A stretch of 64,000 nt of DNA from Dryas octopetala (GCA_963921425.1 OY992836.1:4913825-4977824), one strand, 5' to 3'; numbered from the stretch's first letter, positions 34,488 through 47,318 are shown. Made by a program: numbers and translations. The notes: generated by a model from the sequence alone, not told the origin.

Positions 34488-36847
34488 ATGGATAGCCTTG
34501 AACAGAGACTTTCTGTCTTCTTCGATGAAAATTCCGATGAATCCGATCGTTCCTTGGATTATGAATCCGATGACAACGACGTCGTTTCACATGCAACCCA
34601 ACCAAAGATGTCTAAGAGGACCTTGTTCTGGGAATCACAACAGGCCTTGCTTCAGGTACCTACCTACGTACTCTTTCTCATCATCTTTTCTCTATCAGAT
34701 TTTTGTATAATTCATGCAAAAAAATAAATAAAAAAGAAGTTAGCATGTCTTAAATTCTTAATTTTCCATTTATGAAATATACAAAATGGAATGCAATGGT
34801 AGCTCTATAAGCCACCAATTAGTAGCAAATTCCAGTTTCTTACAAGAGTTAAACTTTTTTTTTTTTTTGAGAGATTTTTTTTTTTTTTTTTGTATGAGTA
34901 ATTAGTTTCTTTTTACTTGTATCTAGCAAAAAAATTACTTTTCACTGTTCTCTTATTTGTGTTCTTGTGTTGTTTTTACTGGTTTACAATTTTGTTATTT
35001 CGCATTTCGGGGTGTGTGGAACAAATGCATGGTTCACAATCATTTGTGTGTCCAATTTGGTAACAAGGTCTTGTAGTGGTCCATATATGATAATATGATA
35101 TATTAATTTACATGGTTACATTTACGCCATGTGTGTGGTTGTAGTGACACAAATCCTAAAATAATGTTCCTCATCCTAGCTTTAGCTTTTGACTAAACAA
35201 AAAATATCCTAGTTTTAGCTTTTAGCGTATAATTAACAATTTATTGTAGCCATAAATCTAACACTTTATTGTAGCCATAAAACTAACAATTTATTATATG
35301 GATGTATCTAAAAAAAGGAATTGCATGTAGATTCATCCTTTTGATATAATCTAGTGATTTGAATCCTTATTACGTCTTTATTTAACGATCATTTTTACGG
35401 AAAAAAAAAATTGAAAAATTGTTTAATTTTGTAACTGTGAAAAAATAAATAGATTAACATGCACAACATTGTCAATAAAATTCAAAATAATGATGATGAT
35501 AATAAGTAGCTAAACAATTTCAATCTAGCTATTTATTGCATGATCATTTTTATACGGTGATGTACAAAATAAACGATTGATTAGACAGAACTTTAACAAT
35601 ATTGTCCTTTTCTTTTCATAAATAAATGACTAAGAAAACTAAAATAAAATTAATGATGGAAAATTTTATACAGAAGAAAACAAATATATACTAAGAGTGC
35701 CTTTCCTGAGCACACTTTTATAGATCTCGCAAGAACAACGTTTTTAATGGCATGAAATGTTACTTTTTATATTTTTTTTTTGGTGAAATGTTACTTATAG
35801 ACTTGCAAGCAATACGTACGTAGTGCATGTTTTCCATTTGCTAAAAGTGGGTTACGTACGTTTTATGTATCCAGGAGATTTTAGAACGATACAGCTTAAC
35901 AGGATCAAAGTTGCAGCAGGAAGTTAGCCAAATTATAGACAAGGCAAGAGAGGCAGCAGATGCAGATCTGTGCCTCTGCCCCAAGCCCAACACTGATGCA
36001 AGTTGCAACAACTGCTTCAGACAAACAGTTGTCAACTTGCTTTGTGACAAAGGATTCAACGCCACACTTTGTACATCAAAATGGAGCCACACCACAAAAT
36101 TTCCAGGAGGTAATCATTTAATTATTTATCAATCTGTTGTATATATGTGCTTATTTTTCCATGCTTCAATCATAATCGTGTGCTAAAAGTGTTACGTATT
36201 CATCACTATTAGGATACATTTGCTCTGTTGTGTTGTATGTATTTAATCTTATAGGCTTGTATTATAAATTTAATGATGTGTGGATAGAAAGGTGATCGAA
36301 TTCAAATGAATAATAATATATATGTTGTTACACATTTGACAGTTATATATAAATAAAAAATATATGATATGGGCATTAATTAAATCTTTCTTGTTACTTT
36401 GTTGTCTCCCTTATTTTGGTGCGTGAAATATATGCATGTTTAGGGACACATGAGTACATTGAAGTGATGGGAAGCACACCAAGCCGAGCGAAGCAAATCC
36501 CATACATAGTTGAAGTAGAATTTCGCGACCAATTTGAGATTGCAAAAGCATGCAACGAGTATCGACAACTTGTAAGCCTGTTACCAGAATATTACATAGG
36601 AAAGCCTGACTGCCTAAACGCCGTCGTTGGCCTTGTATGTGATGCGGCCAAGCAGTCAATGAAGGAGAGCAGAATTCACATGGCTCCGTGGCGGAAGAGG
36701 CAGTTCATGCTAATGAAATGGTCGGCTTCTTCGCTCTCTGTTGAGGACTCGTCGACGTTTAAGAGATATCGATCATCACAGTCATCGAGAGGAGCACATG
36801 GTTGTTGCCTACACTTTTCTGCAGCTCCTGCTGTGGTTGTCTCATAA
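34488..36847 (+). CDS. DUF506 family protein (PDDEXK-like)
   Basis: Three exons, 34488-34655, 35875-36109 and 36444-36847, join with GT-AG borders and consistent phases (0 and 1) to give 268 residues. ATG 34488 gives the acidic N-terminus MDSLEQRLSVFFDENSDESD usual in the family. Conserved blocks are GFNATLCTSKW (116-126), HEYIEV (137-142), IPYIVEVEFRDQFEIA (153-168), and the Cys-rich CLCPKPNTDASCNNC (89-103). PF04720/DUF506 proteins have a predicted PDDEXK nuclease-like fold; biochemical activity is not established. One Arabidopsis member, RXR1, represses root-hair growth. Several members respond to phosphate or stress, but that cannot be read from this sequence. Intron 1 (1219 bp) is AT-rich and holds nothing recognised. 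The gene looks intact. Confidence 0.92.
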
Positions 36848-37335
36848 CATCTTGGTACAATTTCACAGCCATCCACTATAGTTGTTACGATGGATCATAA
36901 TCCTACTCTAGACTATATATAGATTGTATCCTAATCATAATTTGAACAATGGATAATTTCTCAGCTTGAGTTAGTTTTAAAGCCTAAAAAAAACAACTTA
37001 ATTAGGTACTTCGATCAAGCCTGATGGCCATGGTGATGGTTTGTGTACATGCACCCAAACTCTCATGCCTCCTTTGGAGGATGGGACTCGACAGGACTAA
37101 GCAATTAAAATAGACAATAGTCTCTTGTTTCATATTTGGTGGGCTTATTAAGAATTTGAGACGATTCACAATTGGTACGTACTATAGTCTCAAATAACTA
37201 AGAATTTATGTCCCCTGTTCAAAAGTAGTCTACGAAGGGATTAACTTGTCCTGGCCTGTCTTGTCCTGTTTATAGGACACAATCTTATCTCGTGCAGTCA
37301 TGTCCTATATTCTAAGGTATTATTATTATTTTTTT
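36848..37335. other. 3' flank of the DUF506 gene
   Basis: Probable 3' UTR followed by unremarkable sequence. Short stretches such as CCTGGCCTGTCTTGTCCTG look like a decayed small element, but no ends are visible. Confidence 0.45.
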
Positions 37336-37505
37336 GGACAAAGATCCCCTACCCATTTTCTCTACCATGCTTGGTACAAGGCTAAAATCTTAGCCATTGA
37401 AGAGAGAGTAGAAAGAGAAAAAGAAGGGAGAGAAAGATGAGTTCAATGGCTAAGATTTTAGCCTTGTACCAAGCATGGTAGGAAAATGGGTAGGGGATCC
37501 TTGTC
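37336..37505. mobile_element. Small inverted-repeat element with 9-10-bp target duplication
   Basis: A 170-bp element: GACAAAGATCCCCTACCC on the left pairs with GGGTAGGGGATCCTTGTC on the right. The arms include CCATGCTTGGTACAAGGC and cover most of the length around a GA-rich loop. TTATTTTTTT flanks both sides (37326-37335 and 37506-37515). The duplication length fits a Mutator-type MITE. Confidence 0.85.
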
Positions 37506-37520
37506 TTATTTTTTTCACAT

Positions 37521-38099
37521 GTCTCAAGTCTCAACCCAAACGGTCCAGTGTCGAAGCAAAACAAACTTAATTCAAGTCCTTTTGGTAATGGGATGTGTCT
37601 GATCCGTCATGCAGCTCAAAAGACTAGGTCACTAAATGAAAACAAGACAATTGCTCACAAAATGTGGCATTAATATCTTCACATTTGACAATATACAACT
37701 CTACAGTCGTTGCACATAGTCAGCCTATGACCCTTTCAGCTAATATGCAACCATATGATTGTCGCATATTGTGGAATATGTGACAATTGCACAAGGTGTC
37801 ATGTCAAAATCTAGGTTTAGGGAAAAATAATTCATTTCTTTGGGTATATATAGAATACAATAATACAGTGGCCAAAAAAAAAAATATAGAATACAATAAT
37901 ACAAGCCTTATAAGCCCTTGGGGTTAGCCTAAGTGGTAAGGGTGGGTGGAGTAAGGGTCAAAATTAGGCTAAGTTCAAGATTCAATTTTCTCCAATATAA
38001 TAAAAAAAGAAAATATATACAATAGGGAAAGTATGTACAGTAAAAAAAAAAAAAAAAGGAAAGCAAATACAACAATTAAGGAATTAGAATCCTAGACAC
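37521..38099. other. Intergenic, partly Copia LTR
   Basis: No gene. The right part, ending at 38117, is probably the beginning of the 3' LTR of the Copia copy that follows (minus-strand TGTTAAGTGAATTC). The left edge of that LTR was not found. Confidence 0.45.
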
Positions 38100-39750
38100 T
38101 CTAGAATTCACTTAACACTCTCCCTTGCATAGATGTCACACATGTCCAACTTTCCAAGTGAGTCAAAAAATACCCTACTTGAAATTGTGTTGGATCTAAA
38201 ATTCTAACTTTCTTTAATAAAGTGACGATCTACCTCCACATGTTTAATTAGTCCGATCATGCACAGGATTATGAGCAATTTCAATAGTAGACTTATTGTA
38301 CAATGCAACTCCATAACTCACTTAATCTTAAACCCTGCCCAAGTCCTTCAACAAGTTCCTTAGCCACAATAACTCACAAACCCCTTGAGCCATTCCCCAG
38401 AACTCGGCCTCGACACTTGACCACTTGTTGCTTTTTACTTCTCCAAATAACTACGTTGCCACCAACAAAAGTAAAATACCATGATGTAGACCTCCTATTA
38501 GTAGCAAACTCAACCCCATTTGCATTAGTGTAATCAACTACATCCAGATGCTCATGCCTAGAAAATAATAATCCCTTACCATGAGCCATTTTTAACAGTC
38601 AGGCTAATATATATTAGCCAAAAAAGAGGGACAAGTGAGGGAAAACACATATATGTAAGGGTTAGATTTACTTCACTGAAGTATTGATTTACTATCGTGT
38701 TAAATCCAACTGTTGGATGTGTTGTCCCTCATATTAGCTGGACTCATTTTTAATTACGTATCTCAAAATACGCTTCACTGCATCTATGTGACTTTTAGTT
38801 ATAGCATGCATAAACTGACTCACAACATAAACTGCATAAGCATTATCAAGACAAGTATGAGACATAAATCAACTTTCCTACAAGACTTTGATACCTCCCT
38901 TTATTGGTAAGGACTTGATCAGGAAGCTCTACTAAGTTATGATTCTGCCCAATAGGTGTATCACAAAACTTACAAGCAAGCATGCCAGTTTCTAATCATA
39001 AATCAATAATATTTTTCCATTGAGAAAGAAAAATACCATGCTTAGACTTGACTACCTTAATACCAAGAAAATACTTGAACTCACTAAGATCCTTCATCTC
39101 AAATATTCAGATGCCAAATACTTTTGCAATTTAGATATTTCATCAAGATCATCACCTATGACCACCATATCATCTACATAAATAATTAAGGCAGTAATTT
39201 TTCTCTCCTTCTCGCTTCAAGAATAACGTGTGATTTGAATCACTTTTTTTATAGCCAAATTTCTTCATAAACTTGGTGAATCTTCCAAACCAAGAGATTG
39301 CTTCAAACTATATATATAAAGTTTTATTCAATCTAGACATACATACCTTTATCTAATACTTCTGACATGCCTGGTGGAAGATCCATATATAATTCTTCTT
39401 TGAGATCACCATGGAGAAAAGCATGTTTGACAACCAATGGTAGTAAGGGACAATCCAAATTTACCGCCTGTGACAAAAGTACACGCACAATGTTGAGCTT
39501 TGCAACTTAAGCGAATGTCTCTAAATAATCTACTCCATATGAGTGAGTATACCTCTTAGCTACCAATCGAGCTTTAAACCTCTCATCGAACCATATCCCT
39601 TGTGCTTAATGGTGAAGATCCACCTAAACCCTACAGTCTTCTTCCACTTCCCTAAAGGAACAATCTCCAGAGTAGAATTGTGGTATGTCTTTAATATTTC
39701 ATGTGGTCTAATTTAAATTTGGGACCAAATACTGATTGAGCTGCATTAGG
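38100..39750 (-). mobile_element. Ty1/Copia remnant with reverse transcriptase and RNase H
   Basis: On the minus strand the text encodes Copia motifs: YVDDM-like residues near 39170, SLVGKLIY near 38910, KGLLFSRHEHLDVV near 38560 and RRSTSWYFTFVGGN near 38480. It ends with a purine-rich GCAAGGGAGAG tract next to TGTTAAG (38117), the expected 3' LTR start. It is a fossil with many breaks and has a small element nested at 38596-38744. Only the 3' half of the coding region is represented. Confidence 0.88.
38596..38744. mobile_element. 149-bp element inserted in the Copia remnant
   Basis: A 149-bp insert with imperfect inverted ends (AGTCAGGCTAATAT and ATATTAGCTGGACT) is flanked by the perfect 9-bp duplication CATTTTTAA (38587-38595 and 38745-38753). 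It interrupts Copia-like sequence on both sides, so it landed after the Copia element. Confidence 0.8.
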
Positions 39751-39796
39751 CTGTATATCAATCTCATTAGCATGAAAATTATGTAATTTTTTTTTT

Positions 39797-40190
39797 GGTG
39801 GCTTTTTTACATTTTACGTACTTGAACTTTGGGCTCGATCTCACTTCACAACCTAAAAAATAAATATATCAATTTACCACCTGAATTAAATATTTGTTGT
39901 AATGTACCATCTCTGGTTCATTTTGTCTAGATTTTTGTTAAAATTAAGAGTGTTTTGGTCTTTTTCAAGTTTCTAATATTAGAAATTTTTACACTTTACA
40001 CGCTTTGACACAATAGAAAACTGAATTAAAAAGACCAAAATATCCTTATTTTCAACGAAAGTTTAGACGAAATGAGCGCAATATGGTACATTGTAACAAA
40101 TTTTTAATTAAGGTAGTAAATTAACACAATTTTTTGAGGTGGTGAAGTGAGATCGAATTCAAAGTTCATGTGGGTGAAATGTAATTTTTG
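39797..40190. mobile_element. Foldback inverted-repeat element
   Basis: Left text TACTTGAACTTTGGGCTCG followed by ATCTCACTTCAC pairs with right text GTGAAGTGAGATCGAATTC followed by AAAGTTCATGTGGG. The inner arms carry GACCAAAATATCCTTA and its partner. Arms of about 170 bp are imperfect. The exact ends and duplication are blurred by flanking T runs. Confidence 0.7.
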
Positions 40191-40424
40191 TTTTTTTAAG
40201 GGAGATGATTTTGGCAATTCACAAGTCTTCACTCACACTTTTTAATTGTTATGTTTTTTTTATATTATTTTATCTATTAATTTTCAAATTTGCCTTTAAT
40301 ATTTTTTTACTTTTTGGAATGCATTTGTGTTAATTTAAAGACAAATATAGAAAAGTGGCCAAAAAAAAAAGTCAAATATAGAAAATCAGTAGATAAAAAA
40401 AATATAAAATCCATAAAAAAATTA

Positions 40425-41060
40425 GGATTAAATACCAAATCTCAATAATTTTTTGGTATAGCATAAAAACTATATAATATTTCAATTGAACTACCAAATT
40501 TAAATGTAGTTTTTTAGATTAGATCACAAATATGTTGGTCCCTTTGATTTGAACTTTTTCCATTTGACATTTTTGTCCTTTAGCCTACATATGATGAGTG
40601 TTAGTTAAGATTTATAAGGTTTTGACAAAATTGCTTTTGAGGTTTTTATATTATCTTGAAAATTTGCTAATGTAGTTTCAACTTCACATTTAGTTGTGAC
40701 TGTACGACACTCAGAACTTCAAATTTAGTTGTGATTGAATGACAGTCACATCTAAGTTGTGAGACAGTTACAGTTAAATTGTGACTTAATTGAAATTTTT
40801 TTAGAGAAATCATATTACAATATAGTATAAATATATGTCAAAATAATACATAGTATATTGATGTGAGTTGTCTTTTTCAATTTACCAAGACAGTCACAAT
40901 TAAGTTGTGACTGGATTGATTTTTTTTTAATACAATATAGTATAAATTAATGTAATATTTGTGATGAATATTATTTTTATTTTTTTATTATAGTGGCATG
41001 TGATGTAATATTTGTAAATTCTAATACATTTTATTTTATTATTTTTTTTTACTTTTCAAC
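40425..41060. repeat. AT-rich repeat with AGTCACAATTAAGTTGTGACT palindromes, copy 1
   Basis: The segment starts AAATTAGGATTAAATACCAA and contains several imperfect palindromes of the type CAGTCACAATTAAGTTGTGAC at about 40690-40920. The start text and the palindrome motif recur at 63305-63700, so this is a dispersed family. No coding capacity is seen. Confidence 0.65.
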
Positions 41061-44000
41061 TAGTATCTAATCTAAAATGCTATTTAATTTTAATATCTAA
41101 ACTATAATTGAAATTTAATAATTACAATCAACAGACCTTAAAAAAATTAATGGAAGAGTGGAAGTGCAGTTCGGTGGAGTGAAAAAAATCGCCTCCCTTT
41201 GTAAATGTACGAGTGCATGACTGCTTACGTTTTTTTTTTTTTTTCCACGACTGCTTACTTTTTTTTTTTTTTTTTTTGTTGCCACGACTGCTTACGTTTT
41301 AACTGTATAATAAGGATCTAATTTCTTCAAACTACAATAGGTAGTATTTGATGTAGCAATAATAATAATTCTCAAAGATACAGCAAATGTTGGCCAAAAC
41401 CAATTTTGCACTTTGCTAATTATAATTGTAGAGTTGTCATGCATCATTCACGATATTCAGTATCTTAACAAATTTAAAGATTTAAGCAAAGAGAATAATC
41501 CAAAACGCCTAGCATTTGGACTAGCTTTCTTGAAGCCTGTTATTGGAGATAATCTGCGGGTCATAAAATCCAATTCCATGCAAGACAACAAAGAAATTCA
41601 TGTGAGTGGAGAGCCTTCAAATTCAATTAGATACTTCCATTTATCAAGGCTATGATTGAACAAATATGGAAGGCAAAAGATAAAAAGAACAAGGTATCTA
41701 TACAACATAATATGTCCTTCATAGGACTCACTTAGGATTAAATTAAAACACTAGTTTCAAATTTTCAATCAGTTTTTAACTCCTGGGTTGATAAAGCTCT
41801 CTTCCAACAACAAAAGAGCTCTGCAGATACAGTGCTCCTCATACCAGTTATAATTCAAAGTGCAAACAGAAAATCATTAAGGAACTCAAGCCACTGAATA
41901 GCAATCAAAGCCTAATGGGATGCATACTTAACTCAAGCCACTCAGGCCACTATGGACAAATGTATGATTTTCTTGAGGGATAGGACACTCCAATATCTCG
42001 GTCCAAATTTCATCTAAAGTTGTCTCATTATTATACAGAGCTTAGTATCATCCCATTGCCTCCCTAAGCACAATGACTACCTCTATTTTTTGTGAAATTT
42101 AAATAAGCCTTCAAACCACAGGAAAGTCTTCGCCAGAATGACTAAACTTTATGCTAGCTGTCTGGCTGACATGGCATGCTATAAAGCATAGGATTATTTG
42201 AATGGACTAGATGTTATTAAAGGCATGCCAGCAGAGCTTTTAAAGGCAGATGAGCATGATCCTTCTTCATGAATACCCTTGCTTTTTTGCCCTTACAAAC
42301 TATAAGTTCTTTTCTATAGAAATGTATGTGTATGCAGGCATACATGTTTAACATTCTGTCTCCCAAATGACTACCTGATACAGACTCGATCTTCAATTCC
42401 ATTCACCCTGAATAATAAACAATAAAATAAACAAATTGGTTCTTTGCAAAAGCAACACTATTTGATCAAGTTCATATTTCTGGACATAGATGGACTCTCT
42501 TTAATTATTACCGATGGGAATTATATCTTCTTGCATATCATATACTCATTATAGAAATAATAGTTTATGCAATTTACTTGTTTATTAATATATGAATTGA
42601 TGGTTGATTTTATATTTCTTAGAGTTTCATTAAAATTTATGTGTTTTTTTTTACTTACACCGATATTTTTTTATATCAATATATCCGTAAATTTAAGGAC
42701 CGATATTTAAGAAATTTCCGATATTTTCAACCTTGCATGGAACCCATTAGAATATTTTGACACCAAACTTGTTAAAACTTCAGAAAGTATAGAGATTCTT
42801 AAAATGGAGACTTTTGTCAAAATTCATTCTGGTATGGAATAACAATATACCACAGATATTGACTAGAAGTAGTCTGTAAGAACAAACAGACACCATCAAT
42901 TTTGAATCAAGCATTCAGCAAGCACCTAGTACATAGTAAAACAAGCGCTAAAAACAGGGGAGTGAAAGGAACTCCTAAAAGAAAAGCACATGAAAAAGAG
43001 AGGAAAAAAGGAAGAATGAAATTGAGAATAATTTGAATGCAGAGGGGAGATATATAATTTTGTTTTTAGTTTTTGTAGGTTAGATGCCAGGCTACCAAAC
43101 CGCCTGTCTATTTATGTCAATCATCTCACATCTTACATTGTTATTCTGCAGCAGGAAATGTTAAACACAATACGGGTTTCAACAAAACAAGTACAACCAT
43201 TAGTAAAGCCTAAGTCAATGAGAGCATCACTCTGAAAAAATTGAAACCTCAAGCTCGAGGAGGGAGTTATCCAATAAAAATATCAACTTTTTATATAACT
43301 ATTGTATTGAAAGATAAATCTCTTTTTTAAAGGAAAGAAAGATAAATCATTAAATCTTTAGAAGAAGAGGAAGTAATAGTAAAACTAAAAACTTAAAATA
43401 TAGCGTTTTATACACTGATAGCAAACTTATATAATGACCTAAAATTTCAAAGGAGCGAAAAAACTTATCATCAAACCTAGTTAACCAATTAATCTCTCCA
43501 ACACCTGGTACAGCAGCAGGTAGAACCGCCATCAACAATAAAGAGTTGTGCAAAGCCAATTCACAGAAAATCTCCAGAGAAACAATTTCTATCCCTATAG
43601 CGAATGAAGTGGTGTACATTTCACCCCATAATTTTCTATCTAGTAACAAGTATGATGTACTTGTTTAGCTAAGCAGCAAGATGTACTTAGTCACTTTAGA
43701 GGAATTACCACAAACCAATAGATTCTTCCAAATGAGTTACTCAGGTTGGTTTTCAAGAGTTCCTAGCCACATCCATCTTCTCATATTAATTTGGTAATAA
43801 CAAACCACATCAAAGGATACATTACAGAACACACAAAACAATAAAAAAAAAAAAAAAACTGAAGATGCTTTCATAATTGAACCAGGGAAATGAAATAAAC
43901 CAGCGAAAAAAAAAAGAAACATAAAACACTACAGGGAAATTATAATTCAGGAGAAATGGCTATATCAGATATTCATATAAAAAAAATTATGGAATAAAAA

Positions 44001-44254
44001 TGCGTTTCAACACAGTACTTATTGAAAAATAACATATTCCCCAGAGAAATAATCTATTTTACCCTATCGAGATAAATTGTAAAAGAAGAATCTTGAAAAA
44101 CCATAAAGGAAAAAAAAGCATGGACATATTTTCACAGGAATCTAACCTCAAACTATACCATTTTCTAATATAATGACCCACCAAAGCAGCCGAGAAATGG
44201 AGCCCCAATATGCAGTCAGTCGTTCCAACAACACTCATAACCACCACGAATATA
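41061..44254. other. Intergenic region before the ELC gene
   Basis: CACGACTGCTTAC occurs three times at about 41220-41295, separated by T runs. The open frames (for example 41413-41655) show no recognisable domain. At about 42640-42740 CCGATATTT/AAATTTCCGATAT text resembles a decayed DNA-transposon end. The last few hundred bases may be 3' UTR of the ELC gene on the minus strand. Confidence 0.45.
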
Positions 44255-45550
44255 CTATGATGCAACATAATGTGAAAGCCTAGCAGCCATATTAGCAACC
44301 TGTGATTGCAATTGAACATCCCGTGATTGCGTTTGTGATTGCAATTGAACATCCCGTGATTGCGTTTGTGATTGCATTTGTACAGCCCTGACTTTGGCCG
44401 CTGTGGCACGATGAAAGAACTGCTGGCGGGACAACAACCTCACATTCCTCAAGTACTGATCAAAGGGTATGGCCCCATCCTGCACAGCCTTGTCCATGGA
44501 ATACACTACATCTTCTATAGCCAAATCCGAGGCCGTACAATCCAACATCTGCTTCGAAAGCACGTCCACGCACTCGAACGCATCGTCCACGTCCACACCA
44601 TCCAACAACTTGGTCTTCCCCTCATTCTCTCTCAACCAACCCTCCAAAACATCAGAATTCATCAGCACCATCTGCAATTGCTGCTCCAAACCCTCCTTCT
44701 CGTCCAGCATCTCCTTCAAACCTCTGTTAAGCTGCTCCAATCGCTGCCTAAGCACTGATTGCGCGTTGAACAAGCCTTCCACTTCGGCCTCCCTCATCTT
44801 CCTCAGCCCGGCCACGTCCCCGTGCACCATCTCCACAAGCTTGTTGATTGCATTCCGCTTGTAAACCTCGGTGGGATCGTCAGTCTGAGGCCGAGAAAAG
44901 GACCCACTGCTACCGTACGGCGACGGCGGGTAGGCCCTGGGTGGAATTGTGGCGCGGGCATAGTCAACCGAGCTTGAGCTCGAATAACTAGAATTCGACG
45001 TAACCAACGAATGCCCATGACTAGAATTAGGGTTAGGGTTTGGATTCGGATTTGGATTCGTTCTGGGCTGAGAGCGTAGTGGCGGGTTTCGGCTAAACAC
45101 GGCGCTCAGATTCCGAACAAGGTCGACCAAATTGGAGCTGGGGTAAACCCAATTCTCCAAGTAAGGGATGGAGACCAAGCCGGAGGGGTTGACTTGGGGA
45201 TGAGAGCGCGTGATGACCATGTCGCGCGTGGGGTTGACGTAGACGCGGGGAGGGTGGCGTGGGTAGGACTCCATGAGCCAGATGATGACGGGGATGTTGT
45301 AGGTGACGCTCTGAAACGGCATGGGGATGGTGCCATCGGCCTGAAGGAGGTTGACGGAACGACCGTCGTTGTGGGTGAACGTCGCCGTTTTGGGTTCGAG
45401 GGAGGAGTAGGCGGAGGTGAGGGAGATGAGGTGCTGGCGGATGAGCCACTTGGTGTCTTCGGAGTAGGGGAGGGCGGAGGGGCCGCGCTGGGAGAGGACG
45501 TTGTTCAGGAACTGCAGGATCGGCTGGGTCGGACCGGCCGGTGGAACCAT
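44255..45550 (-). CDS. ELC: ELC/VPS23 ESCRT-I subunit (TSG101-like)
   Basis: A single uninterrupted 431-residue frame starts [20 protein letters not shown]. The UEV domain spans about residues 25-150 ([48 protein letters not shown]); like TSG101 it is an inactive E2-like fold that binds ubiquitin and sorting motifs. A Pro/Ser-rich linker follows, with [11 protein letters not shown] at 165-175. A coiled coil lies at about 235-310, and the steadiness box at about 320-390 binds the other ESCRT-I subunits. The expected role is sorting ubiquitinated cargo into multivesicular bodies; Arabidopsis ELCH is also linked to cytokinesis. Plant ELC genes are typically intronless, as here. The C-terminal tail (391-417) holds an 11-residue repeat [11 protein letters not shown], an unusual extension. 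The gene looks intact. Confidence 0.95.
   Translation of the reverse strand: MVPPAGPTQPILQFLNNVLSQRGPSALPYSEDTKWLIRQHLISLTSAYSSLEPKTATFTHNDGRSVNLLQADGTIPMPFQSVTYNIPVIIWLMESYPRHPPRVYVNPTRDMVITRSHPQVNPSGLVSIPYLENWVYPSSNLVDLVRNLSAVFSRNPPLRSQPRTNPNPNPNPNPNSSHGHSLVTSNSSYSSSSSVDYARATIPPRAYPPSPYGSSGSFSRPQTDDPTEVYKRNAINKLVEMVHGDVAGLRKMREAEVEGLFNAQSVLRQRLEQLNRGLKEMLDEKEGLEQQLQMVLMNSDVLEGWLRENEGKTKLLDGVDVDDAFECVDVLSKQMLDCTASDLAIEDVVYSMDKAVQDGAIPFDQYLRNVRLLSRQQFFHRATAAKVRAVQMQSQTQSRDVQLQSQTQSRDVQLQSQVANMAARLSHYVAS
44301..44380. repeat. 33-bp in-frame tandem repeat in the ELC 3' end
   Basis: The text GTGATTGCAATTGAACATCC followed by CGTGATTGCGTTT occurs twice in tandem with a third partial copy. It encodes [11 protein letters not shown]-type units on the minus strand. 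The near identity points to a recent slippage expansion that keeps the frame. Confidence 0.9.
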
Positions 45551-45820
45551 CGCGCAATTGGGTCGGGTCGGGTCGACAACCAGAGGGATTTTGATTGCTT
45601 GATTGATTGGGATTTGGGAATTTCAGTTTGTGAGGGGGTCTGAGTTTTGGAGGAGGAACAAGGGATATGATTGTTTGTTTCTTTGCTTCTAACAAAAGGG
45701 AGACTGCGTTAGCCTTAAATGACTAACATTTGCTTCTGATGGGCTCAAATGTAATTTGCTTTCCTTTTTATCAGAATTTGTTTAAAAAAAAAAAATCTTT
45801 TTTCAGTTTTATTCGTTTAA

Positions 45821-47033
45821 GGGTGTACTCAATTAAGACTTTTAAAGACTTTTGTTAAATTAAAAAGTCAGGAGGTACTCAATCAAGACTTTTAAAGACT
45901 TTTGTTAAATTAAAAAGTCAGGAGGTACTCAATCAAGACTTTTATATACTTTTAAAAAGTCTATGAAAGTCAGGGGGTACTCAATCAAGACTTTTTAAAA
46001 GTCTATGAAAGTCATATGGTACTCAAAATGTCAATGACTTTCACAGATTTCTCAAATCCATAGACTTTGAAAGACTTTTGGCATTAAAGTATACATACCA
46101 AATCTTCTTATTTCTCTTCCATTCCCCCTCAAGACTTTGAAAGACTTTTTAGAAAAGGCTTCCCCTTTTCTCTCTCCGCCTCCTTTTGCATTGCATGTGC
46201 GCGTGTATGTCCCTTCCAACATTGATACACCTATTCCTTATATTGTCCCATCACTATGTCATTACATATAAATAGACCTGTCATATACGGTTCTAACTCC
46301 AGACTTCAGTGCTCCAGAAGTTAGTTTTATGGGTTTACAACATGTCAATTATAATATATTGTTCCACCATTTTATTTTTTGTATGTTTACGTTGAGAGTT
46401 TCAAGGATGACTTGAGTTAGATTTATCTGTTAGATACAATAATAAAGAGATTAGTTCAACATTATTTAAATTTTTGACTTATATGTTAAGTAGTAATACA
46501 ACATTATTTCTTTCAAATTTTAAAACTTATATGCATTTCTCATTATGTATTATTTTATTTTTTAATTTAATTGTCTTCACACTTGGAAGCTCGTTTTCGT
46601 CAACGTTACCTAAATTTAATATTATCTATGTAACATTGAATAGTAAGTTTTGACAAATATTGAAGACCAGTTTTAGATCATTCAATATATTAGTAGGTTT
46701 CTTAACAATCTTGATTTCTTGGAGATTATTCTTTCATCAGCTTGTCATTTTTTGTTTGATTTCACTACTTTTTCATTGCCCTTCTGTTTGATTTCATTGC
46801 GTTTTCATTGCCCTTTGTGATATACGGATGCTATTATCTTACAATATTTCACAATGATATTTGTATCAAAAAGTCATTGAAAATCTATCAAATGTCTATG
46901 AAAGTTTTTTAATAAAACTTCATGAAAGTCTATAAAACTCTATAAAACTCTTTGAAAGTCTATCATAATTTTGAAAGTCTATGAAAGTCTGTCACTTAAA
47001 AAAAGTCTTTAAAAATCTGAATTGAGTACACTC
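45821..47033. mobile_element. 1.2-kb inverted-end element with GACTTT-type subterminal repeats
   Basis: The ends match as inverted repeats: AAGGGTGTACTCAATT on the left and AATTGAGTACACTCTT on the right, 15 of 16 bases. Both subterminal regions are filled with AAGACTTTTAAAGACTTTTG and AAAGTCTATGAAAGTC units, including tandem copies of a roughly 60-bp block at 45830-46020. No transposase is seen. No clean target duplication is visible, so the superfamily (hAT or PIF/Harbinger are possible) is open. It stands about 270 bp upstream of the ELC start. Confidence 0.7.
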
Positions 47034-47318
47034 TTCTAAATGATTTTTAGTATTTTTAAGAGGCTTTGTGACTTTTCTTTAATTTTAATTTCTTGTATTT
47101 CTAATATGATGCAAATTTAGTGTTTACTTCCAAAATAAAATTGGAACTGCATGATAATTTATCGACCAATGTATAACATTGAAACTTTAAACTAACTTTA
47201 GATGTGACATTGAAATATTTTGAATATTAGATACCAAATAAATTTGATGGAGGCTTGAACTGAATTAGCCCTTAGTTTAAACACAACTTATATTAACAAA
47301 AAGAAACTAACTTATAAC

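Noticed and set aside
41413-41655. 80-residue open frame as a possible gene
   Set aside because: No domain, no codon bias, no related frame nearby; it fits chance in AT-rich DNA.
44255-45643. Plus-strand and other-frame open frames overlapping ELC
   Set aside because: They mirror the GC-rich ELC coding sequence, which has full domain support on the minus strand.
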